40,798 nucleotides of DNA from Seminavis robusta (Eukaryota; Bacillariophyta; Bacillariophyceae; Naviculales; Naviculaceae), in the NCBI GenBank assembly GCA_903772945.1, contig CAICTM010000980.1, positions 1-40,798 on the forward strand, read 5' to 3'. The notes below the pieces were generated by a model. The model was given only the letters and a program-made list of their open reading frames with translations. It searched no databases and was not told the origin of the DNA. Made by a program: the position numbers and the translations under genes. Of the stretch, positions 23,755 to 32,898 are shown in pieces (the first letter of the stretch is position 1; every line of letters begins with the position of its first letter).

Positions 23755-24158
23755 ATTTGGTCATCCGGAGAACTCTGCTCCTTTAAACATAGTGAAGACA
23801 AGAAAGCAAGTTCTCGAAGCCTCCCTAATCTAGTTGGAGAAGTGCAAGGGGCGCCTGCACAGGGTGGGGATACTAGTACCTTGTTCAATGACAGCTAGAG
23901 CATCCTTAGGCCTTTACAAAAGGATGGACCTACCAGGTCTTGATGGCAGATGATCGCACGCGGAGATGAAATTCGAAGCCATATGCACATAGGTGCAGTG
24001 GATAATTGTGATTCTACGGGGCGAGTCCTAGGTGGCGGTGGGGCAATGGGAGGCTCTGTGTTACCCAACCCTGCCAATTCCCGTGGCGAATAAACGTAAA
24101 CCAACCAACCGACATGGTACCGGTATGGCTTCGCTCGTTTTTTGTACAGTCGCTCAGC
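23755..24158. other. Gene-free stretch
   Basis: About 400 bases between the Ycf45-like remnant and the 3' end of the CRAL-TRIO-like gene. No gene or clear repeat seen. Confidence 0.4.
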
Positions 24159-25230
24159 TTACACTGTGGGAATGCCCGTCCCACTTGGCAGAGTAAACGT
24201 TGCCTCATGATGGTATCGTCGCTTCAGTGCGTCTTGCAGGCGAGCCAGGACCCGTTGTTGCGCTATTTCAGCATTGGGCACGTTGTAGATTGTATCCAGC
24301 CGTCCCTCCATTTGAAGTCCCATTACGAACTTGTCGGAAATTTCACGGGGAAGAAATTGCTTGGCCATGGAGACTGTCAAGTTTGCAAAGAAACCACAAT
24401 GATAGTTCAGAAACCTGTGGACTTTCATTGGATAGTCTAAAGACAGTTCTGTCCAGAGTTGCCGAAGAGCCTTGAGGTCTATGTTCTTTTTCCAGTCTGC
24501 AACGGTGGCGAAAACCAAGGAGTGTTATTATCGCATCTTGGTTGGTAAGACAGCAACGACAAGCAAACTCTGGTAGTAACTTACCAAAGGAGTCAAATTC
24601 ATGTATGATGATAATTCCACGAAGGATGGCCTCAAAGTCGCAGCAGAGGCAGTGTTGCAGAAAGTAGGCAGCGCGCATCCAAACCTTGCCCTTGACAGGG
24701 TCACGTAAGGCGCTTATGTCAAACTTGGCCAGGTCTTCTACAATGGCATAGTTTCCATCCAGATGGTTGAAGGAGAAGCTCAGCAAGAGTCCAGGAAAGA
24801 GGTCCATCACGTCCATCAAACACTTGCTGCCAAACTGGTAGGTATCTGAAATATCATAAGCCTCTCGGTAATGCTGCATCTGCACAGCTCTGTTGATGGC
24901 ACAATCCAAGTTGTCTTCAACGATGGCCCATTGGGCAATCCAATAATCATTGGGGCAATCCACTTCAGGACTCTGCTTCATAGCAGTCTTGATCTCCATC
25001 GCCCATTCAGAAACTTCAGTGGAAAGTTCCATACGAGCAGGATGGAACGGGCCCAACACAGGAGGGAGGGTATCTTCATCTTCGATATCTTCTCCCTCTT
25101 CTTGTGCTTCTTCGTGGTCATCGTGGCCATCGGCATCATCTTCATCACTACTGTGTCCCTCATCAGAATGGTAGCCTTCAGTTTCCTCATCCAGCCGTGG
25201 GCCCACAACAGGGTGTCCAACTTCATTCAT
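24159..25230 (-). CDS. CRAL-TRIO-like lipid-binding protein with acidic N-terminus, two exons
   Basis: Exon 1 is 25230-24585, the intron is 24584-24497 (88 nt, GT-AG), and exon 2 is 24496-24159. The product is 327 residues. The first 60 residues are very acidic (DEDDADGHDDHEEAQEEGED) and likely disordered. From about residue 135 it resembles a SEC14/CRAL-TRIO domain: a small helical region, then ILRGIIIIHEFDSF (the usual v.i.D..g strand) before the splice, LSLDYPMKVHRFLNYHCGFFANLTVSMAKQFLP, and a KF(V)..L.. strand. CRAL-TRIO proteins carry phosphoinositides or other hydrophobic ligands between membranes. The family call rests on pattern, not on a single invariant residue. An 11-bp inverted repeat lies just upstream of the start. 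Confidence 0.7.
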
Positions 25231-25242
25231 TTTAGGATTGTT

Positions 25243-25281
25243 TCTATCTGGTTTGTTCGATAGCTGTTCGAACCAGATAGA
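25243..25281. promoter_or_regulatory. 11-bp inverted repeat just upstream of the CRAL-TRIO-like start
   Basis: TCTATCTGGTT at 25243-25253 is exactly complementary to AACCAGATAGA at 25271-25281, around a 17-nt loop that itself repeats TGTTCG. It begins 13 bases from the ATG, so it is either a 5' UTR hairpin or a dyad binding site. Function is inferred. Confidence 0.5.
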
Positions 25282-26070
25282 TGTTACAGCAGTAGTCTAG
25301 CTACGATGTACTAGCTAGTACCGTTCACAGGCGGCAAAAATATTTTGGGTGGATATGTATGTTTTTTTTTAAAGGGTGGAAAGTGGAAAGAGATCAAGAG
25401 GATCTAATAACAGTGAATTCCACACGATCCCCTTTTTTCCCCAGCTGGTTGGAAATTGAACATTCTTCACAAGAGCTAGCGGGAAAACAACGAACCTCAA
25501 ACCTCAAGAACTCAAGCAATTTCGGAAAACTATTAATAGTCTATTGTTAGTAAATAGAATACCGTAGTAGTTTCGGTTCATGCTCTTATCGGTCAAGGTA
25601 TAATTTTAGCAAAAGGTTATTTCCGACATCCTGAACGCCACGTAAGGATGATGCATCCATGTATCTATCTGTCTGCATCGATTTCCCGGACAGGTAAGGG
25701 GCTGTCATGCAGGAGAGGTGGAACTGTGGGTTGTAAACTGGAGCAACTACCGTACTCGAGTAGGACCCCTTGCTCTTGCTACATGTACATGCAGCTTGCT
25801 ACCGACTACCGACAGCTTGCTAGCTGGATTGTAATGGTCAATGGCTGCACCTACTCCCTGTACAGGTTGCTCCCATCTCCGTAGCTGTACTAGCTAGTAT
25901 TTCAAAGCCACCCAAAACCCATTCCTGCTTCTTCGGACCCAGTTTTGGATTTTTCGGTAACTACATGCATTTTAATTGTCACACTGAACTTGCTTGGTGT
26001 GAGCACTTTGGACCCCAGTGAGGTTCTTATCATGAAAGATGACTTATTGGCTACTGTCTGACCCCACCAG
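25282..26070. other. Gene-free stretch
   Basis: About 0.8 kb with TAGCTAG-type short repeats and no gene seen. The first exon of the ancestral psbA-like gene would be expected near its right end, but no match to the D1 N-terminus was found. The last 20 bases (26051-26070) look like a pyrimidine-rich 3' splice site ending CCACCAG. Confidence 0.4.
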
Positions 26071-27203
26071 TGCTGCAACTGGCTTACCAGCACGGAGAAC
26101 CATCTCTACATTGCTTGATTTGGAGCCATCATGTTCGCCAACTTTTTGCTTGCTGGCTGCCACCTCGTGCTTCATCAGTTCTTTGCCTCATTGCTGCCCC
26201 ATCTGGAATGAAATCATCTGTGGCTTACTCTATGGGGTGTGCTGGAAGGTGCTGCGCCTGCAAGAAAGTTGTATTGACCTAGTTTTGTGTCTATTTTCCG
26301 GTGGACATTGATGAAATCTGTGAACCAGTTGCAGTTAGTATGCTCGATGTCACCGGCATCACGTCTGGTGCTGTAATCCCCAGCTATAACGCTATTGGAA
26401 TGCACTTCTGCCCTGTCTCCCAGACAGCCTCCATTGATGAATGGCTGTGCAATGGAGGATGGTCCTGTGCTTCACCACTTCTTGATTGGTGTTGCTGCCT
26501 ACATGGGCCGTGAATGGGAGCTCAACTACCGCCTTCTCTGCGCCAGTTGCTGCTGCCACTGCTATCTTCCTCACCTACCCGATTGGACAAGGATCCTTCT
26601 CTGGTAGTCCTTGGTGTTTCTTGGACTTTCAAATTCATGTTGGTCTTCCTGGCTGAGCACAACATCCGCCCACATGATGGGTGTTGCTGGTGTCTTTGGA
26701 GGATTCTTGTTCTCTGCCATACAGCCATACATGGCTCTTTGGTCACCAGTTCTTTGATCGGCCAGGCCACTGAATCTGAATGCGCCAACTATGGATAAAA
26801 GTGTGTTTGGACAAGAAGAAGAGACCTGCAACACTGTTGCTGCCCACTGTTACTTTGGACATCTCATCTTCGAGTATGCAGCTTCAACAACTCCCGTGCT
26901 CTCCACTTCTTCTTGGCTGGCTGCATGGCCTGTCATTGGTGAGTGGTGGACATTGATTGTAAAAACTGGATTGAGTTTCTCTATGGCTCACATTCCTAGT
27001 TCCGCTTTGATACAGGAATCTGGATGACTGCTATGGAAGTTTCCACCATGGCTTTCAATTTGAATGGATTCAGCTTTAGCCAACTTGTTCTGGACAGTGA
27101 TGGACGTGCCATCAACACCTGGGCTGACATTGGTATGAAAGTCACGCGCCATGAGTGCAATGCCCACAACTTCCCCTTGGACTTGGCCTTCGGAGAAGTC
27201 TGA
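26071..27203 (+). pseudogene. psbA: Decayed psbA (photosystem II D1) gene copy in nuclear DNA
   Basis: Ordered fragments of D1 run through the whole region in shifting frames. They are: CNWLTSTENHLYI (26074 on); [19 protein letters not shown] (about 26294); [40 protein letters not shown] (about 26490-26532); FLTYPIGQGSFS; TFKFMLVF and [35 protein letters not shown] (about 26808); LAAWPVIG; and, after a 77-nt intron-like insert, a clean 62-codon run [27 protein letters not shown] ending in TGA. D1 binds the oxygen-evolving Mn cluster and the quinone QB. The copy is dead: many frameshifts, a Trp-to-stop change near 26116, a loss of about 33 nt after YRL and a six-codon loss after WADI. Its codons (GGA, TTG, GTC, ACC, GCC) resemble the nuclear neighbours, not an AT-rich plastid psbA. 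Confidence 0.9.
26939..27015 (+). other. Spliceosomal-type intron inside the psbA remnant
   Basis: The block ending PVI plus one G of a Gly codon is followed by GTGAGTGG and 77 nt later by TTTGATACAG, then GAATCTGGATGACT. Removing 26939-27015 gives Gly-Ile-Trp-Met-Thr, as in D1. The length and borders match the proven introns of neighbouring genes (76-149 nt). It is a phase-1 intron. Confidence 0.75.
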
Positions 27204-28058
27204 TCCTGTCGCCCCCTCCATCACAGCCTTCGAGATTGTTGCTTTGTTGCTTTGAACTGCCCATATTGTCAAAAAGCAACATGACGCGGATGCATCAGCT
27301 GCACAGTATGAACCAGTGTTTATACTGTGTACAAACAATGCCCGGCATGATGGTGCATCTGTGATCTCTAAGGGTGACCCTGGAATCATGACCACTCCTA
27401 CCGTACCGTGAGTATTACGTGAAAGAAAATGCGAAATGAAAGAGAACCAACTCTCGTATACGTATGGAAGGGATGTGTCCTTATTCTGGGAGAGCGGAGC
27501 GTGGGATAAGACAATGCCGGTATACTACCAATACACACCCCAATGTCGGCATGAAGCTCCTAACTTGGCGTGATGCCTCGACTTCCTGGGCGTGGGCGAG
27601 CCACGCCGCAAAGGATGCTCTGAAACCAAAATGTGGACGCCTCTATCGATAGGCGGGACCTTTCAGACCGTGCCGTATGGATGTCCTCCAACAGCAACAC
27701 TGTTCAGGAGAAACAAGCAAAAAGACGACGTACACGAATCGAATCGGGCGTCGTCGAAACAAGGGCACGATTTGCCTTCGGAGACGCCAAAAGCAGAACT
27801 ACCCCAAGGGCGGGCCCAGAAAGTGGGATGCTTCTAGTATTACACTTTTTACGATTTTTAACTTCTAAAAATGAGGGAAGGAGGAAGGAAGGAAGGAGAG
27901 CCGCCGCCGCAGAGAGAAAAGCAAACCACAGCTCGGCGTGACAAATGCGCCAACATTCCGTCTGTTCCAGTGTACGCGTCTGTCACTGCGACGGCCGAAC
28001 TGTGGCTATTGTTGTGTTTGTGTTTGTCGAATTGTCTTTTGTTTTTGCTTTAGTATAT
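27204..28058. other. Gene-free stretch after the psbA remnant
   Basis: The first 50 bases, read one base shifted, still give PVAPSITA, like the cleaved C-terminal tail of D1 precursors. The rest has no gene. A short dyad GGGCGTGGGCGAGCCACGCC occurs near 27587-27607 and CG-rich patches follow. Confidence 0.4.
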
Positions 28059-28748
28059 TCAAAATTCCTCCCATCGCAATCGTTTGCGGCAACTGGGGCA
28101 CTTGCGTCCACTTTGTTGTACCCACTGATAGAGACAGGGTAAATGAAAGTATGTATTGTTTTCTCCGCATCCACAGAGCGTGGGCATGCGTGGATTGGTG
28201 GGATCGAATCCTTCCATGCAAATGACACATTCGTCATGCTCGTGTTGATAGTCATCGCCCAATTGGGCCGCCATGGCCTTGGCCATTTGCAGTTGTAATT
28301 CCGATCCGGGCAATACCACTTGTTCCGTGGCAATGGTGGGGACTTCTTTGGATGAGTCGAAGGAAGACGCTTGTGTCAAGATGGGAATGTATTCTTCATT
28401 ATTTGCAGTTGCTGGTTCGGTTGTTGTAGAAGTAGTCGTCGTTTCGATGGCGTTGGACGACGTCGACAAACTCAACTTTTCTTGGACACTTCGCCAAAAC
28501 TCGCGAATGCCGGACATTCTAGTAGAAGCAGCGGTTGTTGTCGTGGTAGTACTAGTAGCAGTAGTCTCGCAGCAATCTTCATGCTGTGGCGCTTCGTCGA
28601 CTCGCGCGTAGTCGTTGTCTCCTTGCGGAAGAAATCGAGCGATGCGGTTCGTCTGCGGCGGATGGGATGTCTCGTCTTCTTGAGAATCTTCTTCGGGAGC
28701 GTCGTCAAAGCAAACCTGCAGTAGGCAGTGAAGTAACTTGGGAGCCAT
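28059..28748 (-). CDS. RING-type zinc finger protein, probable E3 ubiquitin ligase
   Basis: The chosen start is ATG 28748 (MAPKLLHCLLQ). The frame stays open upstream to ATG 28937, but those 63 residues look like translated leader. The product is 229 residues. The N-terminal two thirds are low in complexity (runs of Thr, Ser, Glu). The last 55 residues hold a RING: CVICMEGF, a loop of 13-14 residues to CGCG, then YFHLPCLYQWV, then CPSCRKRL at the C-terminus, giving the expected C-x2-C, C-x-C, H-x2-C, C-x2-C ligands. RING proteins bring E2-ubiquitin to a substrate, which is unknown here. The gene is divergent from the LRAT-like gene, with 409 bases between starts. Confidence 0.82.
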   Translation of the reverse strand: MAPKLLHCLLQVCFDDAPEEDSQEDETSHPPQTNRIARFLPQGDNDYARVDEAPQHEDCCETTATSTTTTTTAASTRMSGIREFWRSVQEKLSLSTSSNAIETTTTSTTTEPATANNEEYIPILTQASSFDSSKEVPTIATEQVVLPGSELQLQMAKAMAAQLGDDYQHEHDECVICMEGFDPTNPRMPTLCGCGENNTYFHLPCLYQWVQQSGRKCPSCRKRLRWEEF

Positions 28749-29157
28749 TCTTATTGTTTTGTTGTTTGTGTTGTGTTGTGATGTAGAATTCGGTTTCGTT
28801 GATTGATGCGTAATAGTGGTTGTGTCGTGATTTAATTTATGGAAAGAACCAGAACAATCCATCGAGGCATCGCACACCAAATGCCAAAGAACAACCGCAT
28901 GTGCAATGTCAGCAGAACCGTTTGTAGGGGCGTTCAAGCGTTCGAGCTACGAAGCATCTAATCGTGCTCTGACCTGACTTGACTGGTCTTGTTAACAGCT
29001 TTTGCAGACGTCAACTTAGTGACTGGATTGAATCAATAGCATGATTCACTGGGAAACTTCAACACCGCCGAAACCTTGGAACATTTCTTCTTCAGTTTTC
29101 TTGTTGTTGTTGTTGTCTGGTTGTCCTTGAGGGTACTAACTGTTGGATAGACCAAAG

Positions 29158-30135
29158 ATGACAGAAACAAGATACTTTGCTGTGGGTGATCATATCTTTC
29201 GGTGGTGTTCCTACTTGGGAGTGCCATTTGCCTATCAACAACATGCCATTGTTGTGGCGGGTCGGAATCAGAATGATAATCCAGGCAACAACAATAGTCA
29301 TGATAGCAACAGTGATGCGAATGGTAATGAAGACGAAGAAGATGGGACCATTGTCATTATGAATTTCGATCATGAGCAAGAGAAAGAAGAAGATTTGGAA
29401 TCGAGTAAAGCCTCTTCGGTCTCCACGGCCACCAGTACAACACCGACAAGTACTTCCAATAATGATACCGACATTGATGACAATGACAAAGAGGCAACGG
29501 AACAAGACACTACAAGTACAAGTACTAGTACAAGTACCACCCAACCACCACCTCCTTGCTGCAAGATCACTCAGCAATGGCTCACGGAAAAGGAAGCCAA
29601 AGCTCAATGGGAGCACGTACAATATTCCCAAAAGTGGCAAACACGGTTGATGCTACGAGCTGGTACTTGTTCTCCCGCAGTGGCCGATCCAGTACATGTC
29701 ATTCTCTGTCGCCTTCAATTCCTCTTGCACGAAAACAACAACAATATACTACAAAATCTACCCTACCATACCCACAAATCCAATGGCGAATGTTTGGCCG
29801 TATGGTGCACCACCGGTGTTTATCAATCGGCACAAGGAATTGCCAAAATGGGAGAAGCCGGAATGCACGTGGGATCCTTTAGTTTGGTCGGAGGCATTGC
29901 CGCACAGCTGGCCGTGTCGGCGGTTGTGCCCGTCGTACTGCCTTTTATTGCCGCCTTGGATGTGGGACAAGCCGTCTATTCCGCCAAGGAAGTACACACC
30001 ACGCGACAAGAATGGCAAGAGCGGACCATTGAATGGAATCAACTCTTTGAACAGTATATTATTGTACAACAACAATCCATACGACAACAAGAACAGCAAC
30101 AAGAACAGCAAGAAATAGAACCGCAGGAAGAATGA
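29158..30135 (+). CDS. LRAT-domain-like protein with altered active-site segment
   Basis: The first ATG in frame is 29158; 325 residues follow. The LRAT/NlpC-P60-like domain is split by a long acidic Asn/Asp/Thr/Ser insert (about residues 45-140). GDHIFRWCSYLGVPFAYQQHAIVV at the start carries the domain's His, and SNGECLAVWCTTGVYQSAQG (about residue 215) stands where the catalytic N-C-E segment should be. In typical members the Cys follows the Asn; here that place is Gly and a Cys comes two positions later. After this come hydrophobic segments (GGIAAQLAVSAVVPVVLPFIAALDVG) that may insert in membrane, and a Gln-rich tail. LRAT-like enzymes transfer acyl groups on lipids or proteins. Activity here is uncertain. 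Confidence 0.72.
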   Translation: MTETRYFAVGDHIFRWCSYLGVPFAYQQHAIVVAGRNQNDNPGNNNSHDSNSDANGNEDEEDGTIVIMNFDHEQEKEEDLESSKASSVSTATSTTPTSTSNNDTDIDDNDKEATEQDTTSTSTSTSTTQPPPPCCKITQQWLTEKEAKAQWEHVQYSQKWQTRLMLRAGTCSPAVADPVHVILCRLQFLLHENNNNILQNLPYHTHKSNGECLAVWCTTGVYQSAQGIAKMGEAGMHVGSFSLVGGIAAQLAVSAVVPVVLPFIAALDVGQAVYSAKEVHTTRQEWQERTIEWNQLFEQYIIVQQQSIRQQEQQQEQQEIEPQEE

Positions 30136-30925
30136 TTCAATCATAGCGAGGCAGGAAGAATTGTTGTGATATGATGCTTCAAGCTTATTACATGCCCTCA
30201 ACAAATATTGGTGTTGTGGAAACGTCCATGAAATCGACATGGCATCCAAGTCATATCCATTGTTGCTTTCAATGCCAACATACTATTGAATGGTCACCCG
30301 CTGGGGTGATTTTGGCCAACCCACTTACTTGCAAAGTACGAACGCAAACGTGCGATGCAAGGTAGCCACATCAACAGAACAGACCGCAGCATCTCTAGAA
30401 AAACCTGAATGTTGCTTCACTTACTTGTAGCCCTTCGACCCCCGGTTCGTGCTGGTCTCCAGTTTGTCGCTCATGATCCCACGGACCGCGTTTGTAGAAG
30501 AAACTGAAGGTTCACTCTGCTTACTGTACCGGTACGGGTAGATTCCAACCCCGTCTCAAGCTTGTCATACTACCGGTACGAAACTGTATCAATACCGTAC
30601 CCCGCTGCCCCCTACCGAAGGTACTCTCAGGAAGAGGTGCAGCTCTCTATACATACCGGTGTCGGTACCGTACGGTTGCTTGCTGCACCACCACAGACCA
30701 CACCGCGCCCCCGTGCATGCAACCCGGGGGATCAGCTTTTTGAGTGATGCGTGGGTAGGTCAGCATAGTAGTCAACTTCACTGGAGTGCCAAATCTCGGT
30801 CTAAATCAATTATCAACCAGCAAGCAAGAAAGCCAGGGCTCAACTCCCGTACCGTTCGTTACTAGCTTTATTCACTTCTCTATTTCTTTATATTGTGTAA
30901 TTCTAAAGGAACAACGTCACTCCTT
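30136..30925. other. Gene-free stretch containing one copy of a dispersed repeat
   Basis: About 0.8 kb between the convergent LRAT-like gene and the broken membrane-protein gene. Its second half (30540-30860) is a repeat also present near 34.1-34.6 kb. GGTACCG/TACCGGTA palindromes are dense at 30528-30675. Confidence 0.5.
30540..30860 (+). repeat. Dispersed repeat, copy 1
   Basis: It shares, in the same order and orientation with 34085-34580, CAGGAAGAGGTGCAGC (30628-30643), CTTCACTGGAGTGC (ending 30789), TCAACCAGCAAGCAAGAA (30813-30830) and ACTCCCGTACCGT (30843-30855). Spacings differ, so the copies have diverged by indels. No coding potential seen. Confidence 0.75.
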
Positions 30926-32064
30926 TCAGTTCTGAAATCCTTGTGCCAACAGGCCCACCAAGTCCTGAATCATCATCCCTCCATCACCCCCAAGAATTGG
31001 AGTGAAGGCACCAAAGATAATTGAAAAGGCAAATACCTCGTAAAATCTGGCCATTTTGTCTGTGGACACCACCTTGTACTTTACCAATGTTGCCCCAAAA
31101 ATTGCTAGGTTGTTGACCAAACAAGTATTCAGGAAAATATTGCAGTAAGATTGCTGTGGTCCTCAGGGTGAGATGTCGCAAATTGTACAATTTGCTCTAA
31201 TCCCACAGACCCACCCAGATGCAGTTGCTCAAGACCAATGAAAGTGATGGGTAGAGTGTAGGAGAATGCTGCAATTGCAGCATTTTTCAGATGATTATCA
31301 TACCAAATGCCTGACTTTTGCCTTTCAGCTTCACTAGCACCACCTGAAACGAAGGATTGTGAAGTTTGCCAGATCGCAATGGCCATGTTCACTGCAGCCA
31401 AAGCCATGAAGGGAGTGCTGTCAATTGAAACCTAAGCATCCTCCCCTTGTATAAATTCTGTCAAACACGAAAGGACCAACAAGAGATTTTGGACTGGTAC
31501 AGGCCAGATCGTTGCATTTCGTGCTGCTTCTTTCTTGTTCTTCCAGTCAAGCCTTGGAAGGCCCATGACTGCAACCATCACATGCATAACACCCAAGCCC
31601 AGAATTTGCTCCTGGGAGACAGGAGCATCAAATCCATTGGTCAGGAGATAAACGAAATGATGTGACCCAAGCAGCAGGGAGCCCAAGCCAAAAGCACTGT
31701 GTAGGCCTTGTTGGATGCTAGCGCTTCCAGCTCTTCCAAGCTGCTTCACACGCTTGTGTGGGATGTTTTTCACTGCTTTTTGGGGGGTGGAATGCTGCGG
31801 CCGCTCAAGAACGTCGATGATGGTGTCTCCATGCTCCATGACATTGGTTGATGATGCAGCTGAGTGTGGCGTGAACAGAAGCTCTTCAGGGACATGCTCA
31901 TCAAATGCATCGAAAACACTGTTGGTGGCATCGATCCGTGATGCAAAGAGCACAGGACTTTGCCTGTACACTGTGTAGGGGGATAAGTTGGTGCTTGTTG
32001 CCTGCACGTGGCTGGTGAAGCCACTGACTGAAGTGCACAAACAAATTGAAAGAACCAGTTTCAT
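30926..32064 (-). pseudogene. Broken multi-span membrane protein gene, probably once plastid-targeted
   Basis: From ATG 32064 the frame runs 210 residues to a TAG at 31432-31434, then continues in the same frame (FMALAAVNMAIAIWQ) to a TGA at 31129. The rest, VNNLAIFGATLVKYKVV to GGMMIQDLVGLLAQGF, is in another frame and ends at 30926. The N-terminus (MKLVLSICLCTSVSGFTSH) is a signal peptide with a Gly-Phe boundary like diatom plastid leaders. About five to six hydrophobic segments follow. I do not recognise the family. One nonsense and one frameshift mean it is a pseudogene, unless both are sequence errors. The strong preservation of the rest suggests recent loss. Confidence 0.6.
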
Positions 32065-32823
32065 TTTCTTGGTTGTTGTAGATAGGGATGCTGTAGTTGG
32101 TTTTGTAGGTGTTTTTGTAACACTGAAGCTTTTGATTATGATATGTTCTACTAGCTAGGATGCGAGTGTGGAATCGATGTCTTTACCATTTTGCCATGCA
32201 GTATGTACAAGTACTAGCTAGTAGTCTCTCTAGCTAGAGTAGCAAGGCAACACACAGTACCAGGTAGATTCTACAGGTTTTCCTTCTTGCTCCGTGGCTG
32301 CGTGGGGCGTGTGTTATTTAGGGTTTGGGGAGCCCTGCATAAGAGGTACTACAGATAGATGTAGCACTTGCACTTACTTGTACTTGAGCAATTGGGTATG
32401 GATACCGCATACATACCAAAGAAACATAAAAAAGAAACAAAACTTTGTCAGGACTTAGAGGACATTCAAAGGATTCTAAATCCTTTTTTGTTCTCCCTTG
32501 TAAATCAGGTATCCATGGAGAAATTAAATGTTCTTCATACCGTTACCTGGTAAGCAGCAAAAATTGGAGTCACGGGCATACGGGATCCATCCCCAATCAC
32601 CTCTTATGCTGGGCCACCCAAAGGAATTAATTAACTAAAATAGGATCTCCCAAGAATTGCATGGACGACGAATCGTGCGTACTGTTCCGGCTTGACGCAA
32701 AATTGTGGTTGGCGAATAGACATAGGATCTTCAAAAGCTGCTTGGATCCGGATAGTTTTAGCACCGGTTGCCTAATTGGAACCTTGGACTTGGTTCGGAA
32801 GGAGAGGTTGGGATGTGCTTCCC

Positions 32824-32846
32824 AAACGAGACCTGAGGTCTCGTTT
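32824..32846. repeat. Perfect 10-bp inverted repeat
   Basis: AAACGAGACC and GGTCTCGTTT flank a TGA loop. It is a strong hairpin or dyad in non-coding DNA. Confidence 0.9.
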
Positions 32847-32877
32847 TCAGAATTACCTACAATTGCGCTTCTTAGAT

Positions 32878-32898
32878 GTTATTACCCCCAGATCAACA
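32878..32898 (+). repeat. 21-nt direct repeat, copy 1
   Basis: It starts GTTATTACCCCC and ends AGATCAACA. It is identical to 33532-33552; the 633 bases between them hold no gene. Confidence 0.9.

Noticed and set aside
26071..27203. Simple recent plastid DNA insertion (NUPT) as the source of the psbA remnant
   Set aside because: A recent insertion would be AT-rich and intronless. The codon choice and the frame-restoring GT-AG insert argue against it, though an alignment is needed to be sure.
21396..31434. TAG as a read-through or reassigned codon, because two broken genes each contain one in-frame TAG
   Set aside because: Intact genes here, such as the TrmO-like and histidine phosphatase genes, end with TAG, and both broken-gene cases are better explained by decay (one also has a frame change).
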